DNA of 64,000 nt from Christiangramia crocea (lineage in GTDB: Bacteria > Bacteroidota > Bacteroidia > Flavobacteriales > Flavobacteriaceae): the NCBI RefSeq assembly GCF_022410465.1, contig NZ_JAJSON010000016.1:62001-126000 (forward strand). The letters run 5' to 3'. The notes below the pieces were generated by a model. The model was given only the letters and a program-made list of their open reading frames with translations, had not been told where the DNA came from and did not search any database. The position numbers and the translations under genes are program-made. Position 1 is the stretch's first letter; the number at the start of each line of letters is the position of its first letter. This document shows, one piece after another, positions 1 to 8,848 of this stretch.

Positions 1-73
1 ATCGATTAGAAATCTTAACATAAAAAAATCACAAAAAATTCTGATTTTCAACCAATTCTAAATTTTTATCTAT

Positions 74-81
74 TATGTTTG
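74..81 (+). promoter_or_regulatory. -7 promoter box of the cold-shock gene
   Basis: TATGTTTG matches the Bacteroidota -7 consensus TAnnTTTG and lies 23 bases before the cold-shock ATG. No clear TTG/TTTG -33 element is seen at the usual distance. The leader between box and ATG is almost pure A/T with no Shine-Dalgarno sequence, as is normal in this phylum. Confidence 0.5.
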
Positions 82-104
82 TTCTTTATTAATTATTATT
101 TTTT

Positions 105-299
105 ATGCAAGGCACAGTTAAATTTTTCAATGAATCTAAAGGTTATGGATTCATTACCAACGACGAAACCAAAAGAGACATCTTTGTACACGTAACCGGC
201 CTGAATGGTGAAACAATCCAGGAAGGTGACAGAGTTGAATACGAAGAAACAGAAGGAAGAAAAGGAGTGAACGCTACTGAAGTACGCGTGATCGAATAA
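105..299 (+). CDS. Cold-shock domain protein (CspA family)
   Basis: A 64-residue single cold-shock domain, the normal length for the family. RNP1 is visible as KGYGFI (residues 12-17) and RNP2 as DIFVHV (25-30), the two strands that stack on single-stranded RNA or DNA. Such proteins act in the cytoplasm as RNA chaperones that melt mRNA structure; whether this copy is cold-induced cannot be told from the sequence. It is transcribed alone: a -7 box lies upstream and a strong hairpin terminator 28 bases downstream is shared with the convergent dehydrogenase gene. Confidence 0.93.
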   Translation: MQGTVKFFNESKGYGFITNDETKRDIFVHVTGLNGETIQEGDRVEYEETEGRKGVNATEVRVIE

Positions 300-326
300 C
301 ATATTTTTTCTGAGTACGAAGTAAAA

Positions 327-346
327 AAGCCGCTAAAAAGCGGCTT
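327..346. terminator. Bidirectional terminator between csp and the dehydrogenase
   Basis: The 8-bp stem AAGCCGCT/AGCGGCTT with an AAAA loop is flanked by an A-run on the left and a T-rich stretch on the right, so it can end transcription from both sides. It lies between two convergent genes. Confidence 0.85.
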
Positions 347-349
347 TTC

Positions 350-1315
350 TTATTTATTGGCATTTTCTTTCAGTGTATCTTCTACGCCCTTAAGCATAGT
401 CTTTGTCATCTTCTCCAGATCGAACTCATACTTCCAACCCCAGTCTTCTCTGGCCGCAGAGTCGTCTATACTGGAAGGCCATGATTCGGCAATGCTTTGT
501 CTGAAATCGGGTTTATAGGAGATCTTAAAATTATCAATATGTTTGCCTATCTCCCGGGCCAGGATTTCAGGAGTAAAACTTATCGCTCCTAGATTATAAG
601 AAGATCTTATTTTTATATTTTCAGCCGGTGCTTCCATGATATCTATAGTAGCCTTTATTGCATCATCCATGTACATCATGGGAAGGGCTGCATCACTGGC
701 AAGGAAACTGGTATATTCTGAATTCTTTAAAGCCTCGTGAAATATCTCGATGGCATAATCTGTGGTTCCGCCTCCCGGCAGGGTTTTATAACTGATTATT
801 CCGGGATACCTTATACTGCGCACGTCTACTCCGAATTTCCTGTGAAAATACTCGCACCATCTTTCCCCGGTTTGTTTACTTATTCCATAAACCGTGGTAG
901 GTTCCATGATAGTGGTTTGCGGGGTATTGTCTTTTGGCGTTGTAGGCCCAAAAACTGCTATGCTGGAAGGCCAGAAAATCTTCTCTATTTTTCCTTCCTT
1001 CCCAAGATTAAGAATATGAAATAGAGAGTCCATATTAAGGTCCCAGGCCTTCATAGGAGCCTTTTCAGCCGTTGCGCTAAGCATGGCCGCCATAAGGTAA
1101 ACCTCTTTTATTTCGTGTTTTTCAATAACCTCCTTAATTCGAGATTCATCGGTAGCATTCAATATTTCAAAAGGCCCCGATTGCATTAATTCTTTGGCAC
1201 CTTCGCGTATATCACTGGCAACAACCTCATCGTTCCCGTGAATCTCCCTCAACTTCAAAGTAAGCTCGGTACCTATCTGTCCACAGGCACCAATGATCAA
1301 AATCCTTCCGACCAT
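350..1315 (-). CDS. NAD-dependent epimerase/dehydratase-family protein, probable L-threonine 3-dehydrogenase
   Basis: A 321-residue short-chain dehydrogenase of the extended (epimerase-like) type. The Rossmann glycine motif GACGQIG is at residues 9-15, a conserved serine pair at 117-118 and the catalytic YGISK (Tyr143, Lys147) further on. Overall it resembles the NAD-dependent L-threonine dehydrogenases of flavobacteria, which share the UDP-galactose epimerase fold and oxidise threonine to 2-amino-3-oxobutyrate. The partner lyase (kbl) is not in this window, so substrate assignment rests on family resemblance; a nucleotide-sugar epimerase is the alternative. ATG start, with a -7 box 15 bases upstream. 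Confidence 0.7.
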   Translation of the reverse strand: MVGRILIIGACGQIGTELTLKLREIHGNDEVVASDIREGAKELMQSGPFEILNATDESRIKEVIEKHEIKEVYLMAAMLSATAEKAPMKAWDLNMDSLFHILNLGKEGKIEKIFWPSSIAVFGPTTPKDNTPQTTIMEPTTVYGISKQTGERWCEYFHRKFGVDVRSIRYPGIISYKTLPGGGTTDYAIEIFHEALKNSEYTSFLASDAALPMMYMDDAIKATIDIMEAPAENIKIRSSYNLGAISFTPEILAREIGKHIDNFKISYKPDFRQSIAESWPSSIDDSAAREDWGWKYEFDLEKMTKTMLKGVEDTLKENANK

Positions 1316-1330
1316 AGATTATATTTTTTG

Positions 1331-1338
1331 CAAATATA
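1331..1338 (-). promoter_or_regulatory. -7 box of the threonine dehydrogenase-like gene
   Basis: Read on the minus strand the bases are TATATTTG, a full TAnnTTTG match, 15 bases before the ATG at 1315. No -33 TTG is seen at 17-23 bases. Confidence 0.45.
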
Positions 1339-1439
1339 TTTAATTATATAGAGGAAATCGTAATATAAGTATTTTAATAGCATTACTTTTTAAGGATTCT
1401 TCAATGCATTTTTCTCCCGGAATTACGGTAAAATATCAA

Positions 1440-1447
1440 TAACTTTG
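1440..1447 (+). promoter_or_regulatory. -7 box of the lipoprotein gene at 1467
   Basis: TAACTTTG matches TAnnTTTG and ends 19 bases before the ATG at 1467. It may drive 1467-2596 and possibly the peptidase genes behind, since no terminator is seen before 5466. Confidence 0.5.
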
Positions 1448-1466
1448 TAAGATAGCGATTCAAATT

Positions 1467-2024
1467 ATGAAGAAATTCATCCTTTTCATATCTATTCTTG
1501 CATTTGTTTGTTGTAAAACAGAACAGGATGCGGAAAATTCGGCCGAGGAAGCTGTAGACACCACGGCATTCCAGGCAAAAATAACGATCGATGATCGCGA
1601 CCTTAGCCTGAGACCCGAAGCCAGGGATTATGCACTGGGATGGGTAGAATTTATCACTGCCCAGAATGAAATAGAGAACCTCAACAATTCTACCGTAAAT
1701 GAGGTGATGAATAATGCCGGGGCCATTGCCCAGATCATGGAATCATTAAAGAATTCGGCACCAGACAGTTTAAGATCGGTTCCTGTAGAGGCCAGACTAA
1801 ATGTAGTGAGTACAAAAGCCCAGCTATTAAAACAATATGCAGGCAAACAGGAACCCGATGCGGAAGTGATCACAAAAACAACAAAAGAATTACATCAGGA
1901 ATTTAATAATCTTAAGTTACAGATGAATGAAATTTTCCTGAAAAGCCTGGAGGATTTTGAAAAGGAACTGGATGAATTTGAACAACAGGAAAAAGAGCAG
2001 GACTCTACATCTAACGACTTTTAA
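1467..2024 (+). CDS. Exported hypothetical protein, possible lipoprotein
   Basis: 185 residues, not assigned to a named family. It starts with a short lysine-rich hydrophobic leader ending in a Cys-Cys pair (15-16), which could be a lipobox, although the residues before the cysteines are not canonical. The rest is soluble and charged. The C-terminal part (about 95-185) is rich in Glu, Gln, Leu and Lys and looks like a helical or coiled-coil segment. It heads a row of exported proteins on the same strand, 41 bases ahead of the SnoaL-like gene, so a cell-envelope role is likely; nothing more specific can be supported. Confidence 0.7.
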   Translation: MKKFILFISILAFVCCKTEQDAENSAEEAVDTTAFQAKITIDDRDLSLRPEARDYALGWVEFITAQNEIENLNNSTVNEVMNNAGAIAQIMESLKNSAPDSLRSVPVEARLNVVSTKAQLLKQYAGKQEPDAEVITKTTKELHQEFNNLKLQMNEIFLKSLEDFEKELDEFEQQEKEQDSTSNDF

Positions 2025-2065
2025 CCAAGCTTTAAAAATTGTAACTTAATGCAAATTTCCAATCA

Positions 2066-2596
2066 ATGAAGAAAATAGCTCTAATAAGTCTTTTCTTAAC
2101 TGGATTGTTTCTGTTTCCAGCTATGAATGCACAGGTTAAAAATACCGAGCAAAATATACTTTCCACCAAACGGAACATCATCAAAAATCTTGATGCCTGG
2201 CATAAAGCTGCTGCCAAAGCGAATTTTAAAGATTATTTTAATCTTATGACCGATGATGCAGTTTTCATTGGAACAGATCCTACCGAAAACTGGAATCTGC
2301 AGGAGTTCAAAGAATTCTCCCGCCCATACTTTGATTCAGGCAAAGCCTGGAGTTTTAAGGCTATAGAACGGAATGTGTATCATATAGAGAACCGAAGATT
2401 CGCCTGGTTCGATGAACTACTTGATACCCATATGGGGATTTGTCGTGGTTCCGGGGTAATGGTCAAGGAAAACGGAAAATGGAAAGTTCAGCATTATGTA
2501 CTTTCAATCACCATTCCCAACGAAAATGTGGACGAAATAACCCTTCTGAAAAAGGAATTTGAGGAAGAACTTATCTCCAGGCTTCGCGACAATTAA
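2066..2596 (+). CDS. Secreted SnoaL-like/NTF2-fold protein
   Basis: 176 residues with a cleavable signal peptide (about residues 1-23, ending Met-Asn-Ala before Gln). The mature part reads like a SnoaL-like polyketide-cyclase/NTF2-fold domain: an N-terminal helix with LDAWHKAAAKANFKDYF, then the FMTDDAVFIG-type strand pattern, a long curved sheet and a GKWKVQHYVLS strand. In this family the cone-shaped fold holds small hydrophobic ligands or carries out isomerase-type chemistry, but the function of exported flavobacterial members is unknown. It sits 47 bases before the S9 peptidase and may be co-transcribed with it. Confidence 0.72.
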   Translation: MKKIALISLFLTGLFLFPAMNAQVKNTEQNILSTKRNIIKNLDAWHKAAAKANFKDYFNLMTDDAVFIGTDPTENWNLQEFKEFSRPYFDSGKAWSFKAIERNVYHIENRRFAWFDELLDTHMGICRGSGVMVKENGKWKVQHYVLSITIPNENVDEITLLKKEFEEELISRLRDN

Positions 2597-2643
2597 ACCT
2601 TTTCCCTGTTTTCTTATCAAACTTATAAACCAAACTGAACAAT

Positions 2644-5466
2644 ATGCATACACGTATTGCCCTACTACTGTTTTTAATAATTTCTATCTCAGGATTATCA
2701 CAGGAAAAAAAAGTTCTTACTCACGAAGATTATGACTTATGGAAAATGATCCAGAATCCTCAAATATCCGGTTCAGGAGATCTGATAGTAACCGAAGTGA
2801 CCACTACCACAGGTCGTGGGGATGGCTACCTGAAGATTTTCAATAAAAAGACTGGGAAAAGCGCCCAGTTCCATAATGGGTACCGGGCCAACATCTCTGC
2901 CAATGAGGAGCATGTATTCTTCCTGCGAAAACCTGATTATGAAGTTACCCGCCAGGAGAAAAAGGAAGATGTAAAAAAGGAGAAACAGTCTAAAGATGAT
3001 TTTTTCATTTTTGATATAAAAGCCCACGTATTAACTGACAGTATAGCCAGGGTAAAAAGTTTTAAGGCACCTGAAGAATATTCCGGGTGGGTATTGATCG
3101 AAAAATTAAAGGACTTAAAACCCGAAAAAGAAAAAGACTCTGCAAAACTTGAGGAGAAGTCAAAAGATTCTCTGAAAGCAGATAAAAATCTTGCCCTGGA
3201 AGCAGACTATGCGCTGGTTTACGACCTGAAGTCAGGAAATTCAGACACTATTTTCCAGATCAAGGAATTCAAAATTGCTGAAAATGAGCCAGCTCTCTAC
3301 TTCTCTAAAACAAAAGGTGAGAAAAAAGGAGATATCGGAGTCTTTGAATTCGACCTGAGAAACCATTCGCAGCAAGTAATCGATACCGGCAGATTTGCCT
3401 ATGAGAAACTATCTGTGAGCAAACATGGAGATCAAATGGCATATGTTTCGGCCAGAGATTCCATTGAAACCGACAGCCTTAAGTTTGAACTTTTTCATCT
3501 CCAGGAAGGGAAACTCAGCCAGGTTACTGATACGCTTGGAAAAAATCTTCGAAAAAACTGGGAATTGAGTGCCGCCCAGGCGCCATTCTTTTCAGAAAAT
3601 GGAAAAAGGCTTTATTATTATTCCAGGCCATCAAGAAACTTCGATATAGACACTACTTTACTGGAAGAAGAAATTCCTGATGTAGACGTGTGGACCTACA
3701 AAGACAAACTAATACAACCGGAACAGAAGGTAAATCTGAAAGAACTGGAGAACAAAGCATATCTTTCCTATTTAAATACCGAAACCAAAAAGGTGGTTCC
3801 CCTTCACGATGATAAACTTGAATATATAGATCTTGACAAAGATGCTGAACAAAGATATGTTCTGGGTTATACAACTTCTCCTTATGACGTATCCCGTTCC
3901 TGGCGATACCCGTGGCTCAGGGATTTTTATATAGTTGACACGGAAACAGGAGAAAAAAGACTGGCCTTAAAGGAAACTGCAGCCAGGCCCGAACTCTCTC
4001 CTGATGGAAAATATGCCATTTACTTCGACACCGAAAGTCAGGACTGGTGGGTACTTAATCTGGAAAAAAACGAAAAGAGAAATCTTACAGCTGGCCTTGA
4101 AGTTCCTTTCTACGATGTGGAAAATGATGTTCCTGCAGCGCCCTGGGCATACGGTAATGGAGGTTTTACTGAGGATGGAAAAGCACTTCTTTTCGACCAG
4201 TATGATATCTGGATGGCAGATCTTGATAAAAGCTCACAGCCTGAAAACATCACAGAGAATGGAAGAGAGAATAAAATTGTATACAGAAGCCTGCGTCTTA
4301 ACCCGGAAAACAGGGATGAAGCTTCTTATTTTAAGAACCGACTGCTAATAAATGCCTTTGATAAGAAAGACAAAACCGAAAGTCTTTTCTTATTGAATCC
4401 GAAAAATGGTAAAAAAGAGGCCATTTTAGATCCCGAAGGAATGATCCTGTACGGCTATCTTCTTGCCGAAGATGCTAACAGCCTCCTTTACAGAAAGGAG
4501 AACTTTACAACCTATCCGGATCTTTATCTTTATGAAGGGAGAACAGGAAATTCTATCAAGCTTACCAATGCGAACCCGCAGCAAAAAGATTTTAAATGGG
4601 GAACTTCAGAAGCATTCAGCTGGAAAGCTTACGATGGGACAGAGCTGGAAGGAATTATCTATAAACCCGATAATTTTGACCCGGATAAACAATACCCATT
4701 GATCACGTATTTCTATGAAAAAAGAAGTGACAATCTGAACAATTACTATTCACCTCAACCCAGCGCCTCTATAGTAAACATGTCTTACCTCGTGAGCAAC
4801 GATTATGTGGTATTTGTGCCCGATATTATCTATACTGAGGGAAAACCTGGTGAAAGTGCGTATAACTGTATAGTTTCGGGTGTTGAAGCGGTTGAAGAAC
4901 TTGGGTATATAGATCCAGAGAATATGGCTATACAAGGCCAGAGCTGGGGAGGTTACCAGGTCGCTTACCTGGTGACCAAAACCGATAAATTCGCAGCGGC
5001 TATGGCTGGTGCGCCGGTTAGTAACATGACCTCGGCCTATGGAGGAATAAGATGGGGAAGCGGGCTCAGTCGTGCCTTCCAGTACGAGAAGACCCAGAGT
5101 CGTATAGGAAAGAATCTATGGGAAGGCCTTGACCTTTACCTGGAGAATTCACCGCTATTTGGAATTCCCGAAATTGAGACCCCGCTCTTGATGATGCATA
5201 ACGATGAAGATGGCGCCGTTCCATATTACCAGGGCATTGAAATGTTCATGGGAATGAGAAGGCTGAACAAACCAGCCTGGCTTCTGGTATACAATAACGA
5301 GGCCCATAACCTTCGAAAGATGAAGAATCGCCAGGATCTTTCAATAAGAATGATGCAGTTCTTCGACCATTATTTAAAGGACGAACCCGCACCAGTTTGG
5401 ATGACTCAGGGCGTACCGGCAGTAATGAAAGGAAAGGATCTGCAGTATGATCTGGAAGATGAATAA
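2644..5466 (+). CDS. Secreted S9-family prolyl oligopeptidase-like serine peptidase
   Basis: 940 residues with a signal peptide (cleavage probably after LSGLS, near residue 19), an irregular beta-propeller region to about 650 and a C-terminal alpha/beta-hydrolase domain. The catalytic serine is Ser767 in GQSWGG, the acid is probably Asp856 in NDEDGAVP and the histidine His888 in NEAHNL. Family members remove di- or oligopeptides from the N terminus of peptides, here most likely in the periplasm. A Lys/Glu-rich insertion around residues 100-185 in the propeller region lengthens it compared with classical S9 enzymes. Followed 67 bases later by an M13 metallopeptidase; together they suggest peptide scavenging. 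Confidence 0.9.
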   Translation: MHTRIALLLFLIISISGLSQEKKVLTHEDYDLWKMIQNPQISGSGDLIVTEVTTTTGRGDGYLKIFNKKTGKSAQFHNGYRANISANEEHVFFLRKPDYEVTRQEKKEDVKKEKQSKDDFFIFDIKAHVLTDSIARVKSFKAPEEYSGWVLIEKLKDLKPEKEKDSAKLEEKSKDSLKADKNLALEADYALVYDLKSGNSDTIFQIKEFKIAENEPALYFSKTKGEKKGDIGVFEFDLRNHSQQVIDTGRFAYEKLSVSKHGDQMAYVSARDSIETDSLKFELFHLQEGKLSQVTDTLGKNLRKNWELSAAQAPFFSENGKRLYYYSRPSRNFDIDTTLLEEEIPDVDVWTYKDKLIQPEQKVNLKELENKAYLSYLNTETKKVVPLHDDKLEYIDLDKDAEQRYVLGYTTSPYDVSRSWRYPWLRDFYIVDTETGEKRLALKETAARPELSPDGKYAIYFDTESQDWWVLNLEKNEKRNLTAGLEVPFYDVENDVPAAPWAYGNGGFTEDGKALLFDQYDIWMADLDKSSQPENITENGRENKIVYRSLRLNPENRDEASYFKNRLLINAFDKKDKTESLFLLNPKNGKKEAILDPEGMILYGYLLAEDANSLLYRKENFTTYPDLYLYEGRTGNSIKLTNANPQQKDFKWGTSEAFSWKAYDGTELEGIIYKPDNFDPDKQYPLITYFYEKRSDNLNNYYSPQPSASIVNMSYLVSNDYVVFVPDIIYTEGKPGESAYNCIVSGVEAVEELGYIDPENMAIQGQSWGGYQVAYLVTKTDKFAAAMAGAPVSNMTSAYGGIRWGSGLSRAFQYEKTQSRIGKNLWEGLDLYLENSPLFGIPEIETPLLMMHNDEDGAVPYYQGIEMFMGMRRLNKPAWLLVYNNEAHNLRKMKNRQDLSIRMMQFFDHYLKDEPAPVWMTQGVPAVMKGKDLQYDLEDE

Positions 5467-5533
5467 TTTGTTTTTCATTTGAGTTCTTTTAATAAATTAG
5501 CAAGCGAGTTTTTAAACTTATATAATTAAAAAA

Positions 5534-7600
5534 ATGAAGAAAATAAATAGTTTAGTGATCTTATCCCTTGTCGGATTGGGGCTTTTATCTGCCTGTGGCG
5601 ATGATGATAAGAAAATTGAAAAAGAAGAGGTGCATGGCATCAATCTGGCCTATATGGACACAACTACAAGTCCTCAGGAAGACTTTTTCAGATATGTTAA
5701 CGGTACTTGGTTAGATTCTACTGAAATCCCCAGTGACAGAACAACCTGGGGAAGTTTTCAGGAGTTAAGGCAGAGAACCGATGAAGATGCTTTGGCTCTT
5801 CTTGAAGGTGCTTCAAAAAGCGATAGTCTTAATGCCTCAAGTGATCAGGCAAAAGCAGTATTCCTTTATAAAAGCATCATGGATACAGTGACACGTAACC
5901 AGCAGGGAATTGAGCCGGTAAAACCTTACCTGAAAAAAATCGATGCTATCGAGACCAAAGAAGACCTCCAGAACTTCCTCGTTGAAATGAACGAATATGG
6001 AAGCGCCGGCTTCTTTGGATTTGGTGTTCGTGCAGACAGAAAAAACAGTAATATGAACGCCGCATATCTATATCCCTCCGGGTTAGGTTTACCAGACAGG
6101 GATTATTATGTAGCTGATGATTCAGATTCAAAGGAAAAAAGAGAGAAGTATAAGACATATATCGCTGAGATGCTTCAGTATCTTGACTATTCTGAAGAAG
6201 AAGCCGAAAAGGAAGCTGAAACCATCCTTGATTTTGAGACCAGCCTTGCAGAACCTCAGCTTGACAAGGTAGACAGAAGGGATGCGAGAAAAACCTATAA
6301 CCCAATGACGGTGGCAGAACTGCAAAACACCGTTCCATCGATGCAATGGAACGAATATTTTGAAGGAATAGGTGCCAAAGATCTGGATACGATAATTGTT
6401 TCCCAGCCAGAATACATGAAGGCTCTTCAGGATATTATCGCTGAAAATTCGGTAGAGGACTGGAAATCATATCTTAAATGGAACCTTTTTAATGATGCGG
6501 CTCCGGCTCTAACCACCGAGCTTGAATACAAGAACTGGGAGTTCTATGACAAAACCCTTCAGGGAGCACAGGAACAACGTCCAAGAAAGGAAAGAGCTTT
6601 AGCTACAGTAAATCACACCATAGGTGAAGCTCTTGGAAAACTTTATGTAGAAGAACATTTTCCGGCAGAGGCCAAGCAAAAAGCCCGAGAAATGATCGCT
6701 AATATTGTAAAGGCCTACGAAAAAAGGATAAATGATCTTAGCTGGATGAGCGAGGACACAAAGAAAAAAGCCCAGGAAAAATTAAGCACCTTTACAGTTA
6801 AAGTGGGATATCCTGATAAATGGAAAGATTACAGTGATCTTGAAGTGAAAGCACCTGAAGAGGGAGGTTCATATTTTCAGAATATGCTGAATGCTCAAAA
6901 ATGGAGAGTATCTGAAAATCTTGCCGACCTTGGACAACCGGTTGACAAAACCGAATGGTATATGCCACCGCAAACGGTGAATGCATACTATAACCCAAGC
7001 TTTAATGAGATCGTATTTCCGGCAGCTATCCTGCAGCCTCCGTTCTATGACTACAAGGCCGATGCTGCCGTAAATTATGGTGGAATCGGAGCTGTTATTG
7101 GTCATGAGATCTCGCACGGGTTTGATGATAGCGGGGCTCGTTTCGATGCCGAAGGGAACCTCAACAACTGGTGGACAGACGAAGATCTTGAGCAGTTTGA
7201 AGATCTTGGAGGAGATCTTGCCGAAATGTACAGCAATATAGAAGTACTTGATAGCATCTATATCAACGGAAAGTTCACCCTTGGGGAGAACATAGGTGAT
7301 CTTGGCGGAGTGAATGCTGCTTATGACGGACTACAGATACACCTTGCAGAACACGGAAACCCTGGAAAAATTGACGGATTCACACCGGAGCAAAGATTCT
7401 TCCTTTCATGGGCTACCGTATGGAGAACTAAAATGAGGGATGAAGCACTTAAGAATAGGATCAAGACCGATCCTCATTCTCCTGGAATGTACAGAGCCTA
7501 TGTGCCTCTTCAAAATATCGATGCCTGGTATGATGCCTTTCTTATCGAAGAAGGAGATCCAATGTATGTAAAGCCTGAAGAAAGAGTAAGGATCTGGTAA
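5534..7600 (+). CDS. M13-family (neprilysin/PepO-like) zinc metallopeptidase lipoprotein
   Basis: 688 residues. A leader ends in the lipobox LLSAC, and the acidic run Gly-Asp-Asp-Asp right after the cysteine resembles the surface-export signal of Bacteroidota lipoproteins, so the enzyme may face outward. The peptidase M13 N domain is followed by the catalytic domain with zinc ligands His524 and His528 and catalytic Glu525 in HEISH, and the third ligand Glu585 with Asp589 in ENIGD. Length fits the family. M13 enzymes cut short peptides on the amino side of hydrophobic residues. It is the last gene before a hairpin terminator. Confidence 0.93.
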   Translation: MKKINSLVILSLVGLGLLSACGDDDKKIEKEEVHGINLAYMDTTTSPQEDFFRYVNGTWLDSTEIPSDRTTWGSFQELRQRTDEDALALLEGASKSDSLNASSDQAKAVFLYKSIMDTVTRNQQGIEPVKPYLKKIDAIETKEDLQNFLVEMNEYGSAGFFGFGVRADRKNSNMNAAYLYPSGLGLPDRDYYVADDSDSKEKREKYKTYIAEMLQYLDYSEEEAEKEAETILDFETSLAEPQLDKVDRRDARKTYNPMTVAELQNTVPSMQWNEYFEGIGAKDLDTIIVSQPEYMKALQDIIAENSVEDWKSYLKWNLFNDAAPALTTELEYKNWEFYDKTLQGAQEQRPRKERALATVNHTIGEALGKLYVEEHFPAEAKQKAREMIANIVKAYEKRINDLSWMSEDTKKKAQEKLSTFTVKVGYPDKWKDYSDLEVKAPEEGGSYFQNMLNAQKWRVSENLADLGQPVDKTEWYMPPQTVNAYYNPSFNEIVFPAAILQPPFYDYKADAAVNYGGIGAVIGHEISHGFDDSGARFDAEGNLNNWWTDEDLEQFEDLGGDLAEMYSNIEVLDSIYINGKFTLGENIGDLGGVNAAYDGLQIHLAEHGNPGKIDGFTPEQRFFLSWATVWRTKMRDEALKNRIKTDPHSPGMYRAYVPLQNIDAWYDAFLIEEGDPMYVKPEERVRIW

Positions 7601-7630
7601 AGAAGAATAAAATTGATATTTAAAAAAAAA

Positions 7631-7657
7631 GGCCGGTTATTAATAGCCGGTCTTTTT
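7631..7657. terminator. Terminator after the M13 peptidase gene
   Basis: A 10-bp stem with two G-T wobbles (GGCCGGTTAT/ATAGCCGGTC) with a 2-base loop is followed by TTTTTT and preceded by nine A. It ends the peptidase transcript and could also stop minus-strand transcription coming from yraN. Confidence 0.8.
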
Positions 7658-7659
7658 TA

Positions 7660-7766
7660 TTCTTTATTGAGTCTATCCTTCCCTCGACCTGACACACCTT
7701 TAATTTCTAATATTTGTCATCCCCAACTCCTAGACTACGCTCAGTACAGACTATTCCTATCCTCCT
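7660..7766. other. Spacer with a flavobacterial-type intergenic repeat remnant
   Basis: No credible gene. The stretch holds GTCATCCCC and further on GACTACGCTCAGTACAGAC, resembling the short intergenic sequences (CGAC..GCTCA) scattered in flavobacterial genomes; a related piece is at 59712-59734. Whether it is a true repeat needs a genome-wide count. Confidence 0.3.
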
Positions 7767-8126
7767 CTAAAAATATAAAAAAGCATCCTGAATGTGTTCA
7801 ATCCTTGTTCCTGCCTTGTTCTTTACGATCCCAATAATATCAAAACGTACATCTACATCCAGTTCCTTTTCTTCCACAAAATGATTCATCGCCTTCACCA
7901 GCTGTTTGATCTGTTTAGGTTTTACAAAATCCTGGGGATTGCCAAATTCGGGTGTGCTTCTGGTTTTGACCTCAGCCGCTATGAGAAGGTTACCTCTTTT
8001 CGCAATAATATCTATTTCAGCTTTCTGATAACGGTAATTTCGCTCCAGGATCTCATATTCTTTTAGCATAAGATATTCGGCAGCAAGGTTCTCGCCTTTC
8101 TTTCCAAGTTTATTATGCTCTGCCAT
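7767..8126 (-). CDS. YraN-family (UPF0102) predicted endonuclease-like protein
   Basis: 119 residues, the family length. The core matches the restriction-endonuclease-like fold of YraN: GENLAAEYL at 11-19, EIDIIA at 38-43 and AAEVKTRS at 50-57, which supplies the typical Glu, Asp and Glu-x-Lys residues (Glu38, Asp40, Glu52, Lys54). The fold suggests a nuclease, perhaps Holliday-junction related, but the cellular role of YraN proteins is not established. It lies 18 bases downstream of a minus-strand lipoprotein gene and is probably co-transcribed with it. Confidence 0.9.
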   Translation of the reverse strand: MAEHNKLGKKGENLAAEYLMLKEYEILERNYRYQKAEIDIIAKRGNLLIAAEVKTRSTPEFGNPQDFVKPKQIKQLVKAMNHFVEEKELDVDVRFDIIGIVKNKAGTRIEHIQDAFLYF

Positions 8127-8144
8127 AGATCTCGATCTTTTTGT

Positions 8145-8726
8145 TTAAATAGCGTAATTAATCATAATAGAAGTCACTTCCAGGTCCAGCGCTTCTATCT
8201 CTTCAGGGGTAGCTTCAATAATATGATCCCCGTAGAATTTATTTTCGTGCTCATTCTGCGGAGCAAGGAAAACCCGCAGGCCGCTATTTTCCAGTTTCCC
8301 GTCGTTCCACACAACAGCCCCGCTGTAATCCCAACCGAATCCGTAGAAGGAAACAGGCTTAGCATTAAGTCTGGTAAGTTCGTCATAGCTGGTACCAATT
8401 TTCACACCAGTTTCAGATTTCCATTTTCCATTGCTGGCATAACGAAGATCATGGATCCTGCTTCGCGCCTCATCCTGCCAGGTGATATGCAATTCATCGG
8501 GAGTACCCGGATAGAGAATAGTATAAGGCCTTTCATCTGTTCCTTCTTCAAAAAGGTCGGTTCCCTCCTTAATATTTGCATCAGGATAATTCCTTTCAAT
8601 ATCCTGGGCATCCATTTTCCTAAGATTTTCTATAGTATACTTGGCAGTACTCCCGGAAGTTCCTTTTTTTGCACTATTACACCCTGCCAGTAAAATTATT
8701 GCAGATATGATAAGAATCTTACGCAT
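8145..8726 (-). CDS. Hypothetical lipoprotein
   Basis: 193 residues with a lipobox LLAGC (Cys16). The next residues are Asn-Ser-Ala-Lys-Lys, not acidic, so retention on the periplasmic side is more likely than surface display. The mature part has a TIENLRKMDAQDIERNYPDA helix and then a beta-rich section with several Trp and Tyr; I do not recognise a named domain. It is upstream of and close to yraN. Function unknown. Confidence 0.75.
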   Translation of the reverse strand: MRKILIISAIILLAGCNSAKKGTSGSTAKYTIENLRKMDAQDIERNYPDANIKEGTDLFEEGTDERPYTILYPGTPDELHITWQDEARSRIHDLRYASNGKWKSETGVKIGTSYDELTRLNAKPVSFYGFGWDYSGAVVWNDGKLENSGLRVFLAPQNEHENKFYGDHIIEATPEEIEALDLEVTSIMINYAI

Positions 8727-8848
8727 CTCGATTAGGTTTTAGGTAAAAGTAGAAAGTTATTGTTCATAGCTTTTGCCTTTTGCAAGAATTTAACGCGTAT
8801 TAGCACACCTTTGCTTAACTTTACGGCTCTTAAAAAGTAGACAGAATA

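Noticed and set aside
7613-7837. 74-codon plus-strand frame after the M13 peptidase
   Set aside because: It starts just before the terminator hairpin and runs into the antisense of yraN; not credible.
8115-8693. 192-codon open frame on the plus strand opposite the lipoprotein at 8145-8726
   Set aside because: Exact antisense shadow of a gene with a signal peptide and family-like composition; Phe/Ile/Ser-rich translation with no domain.
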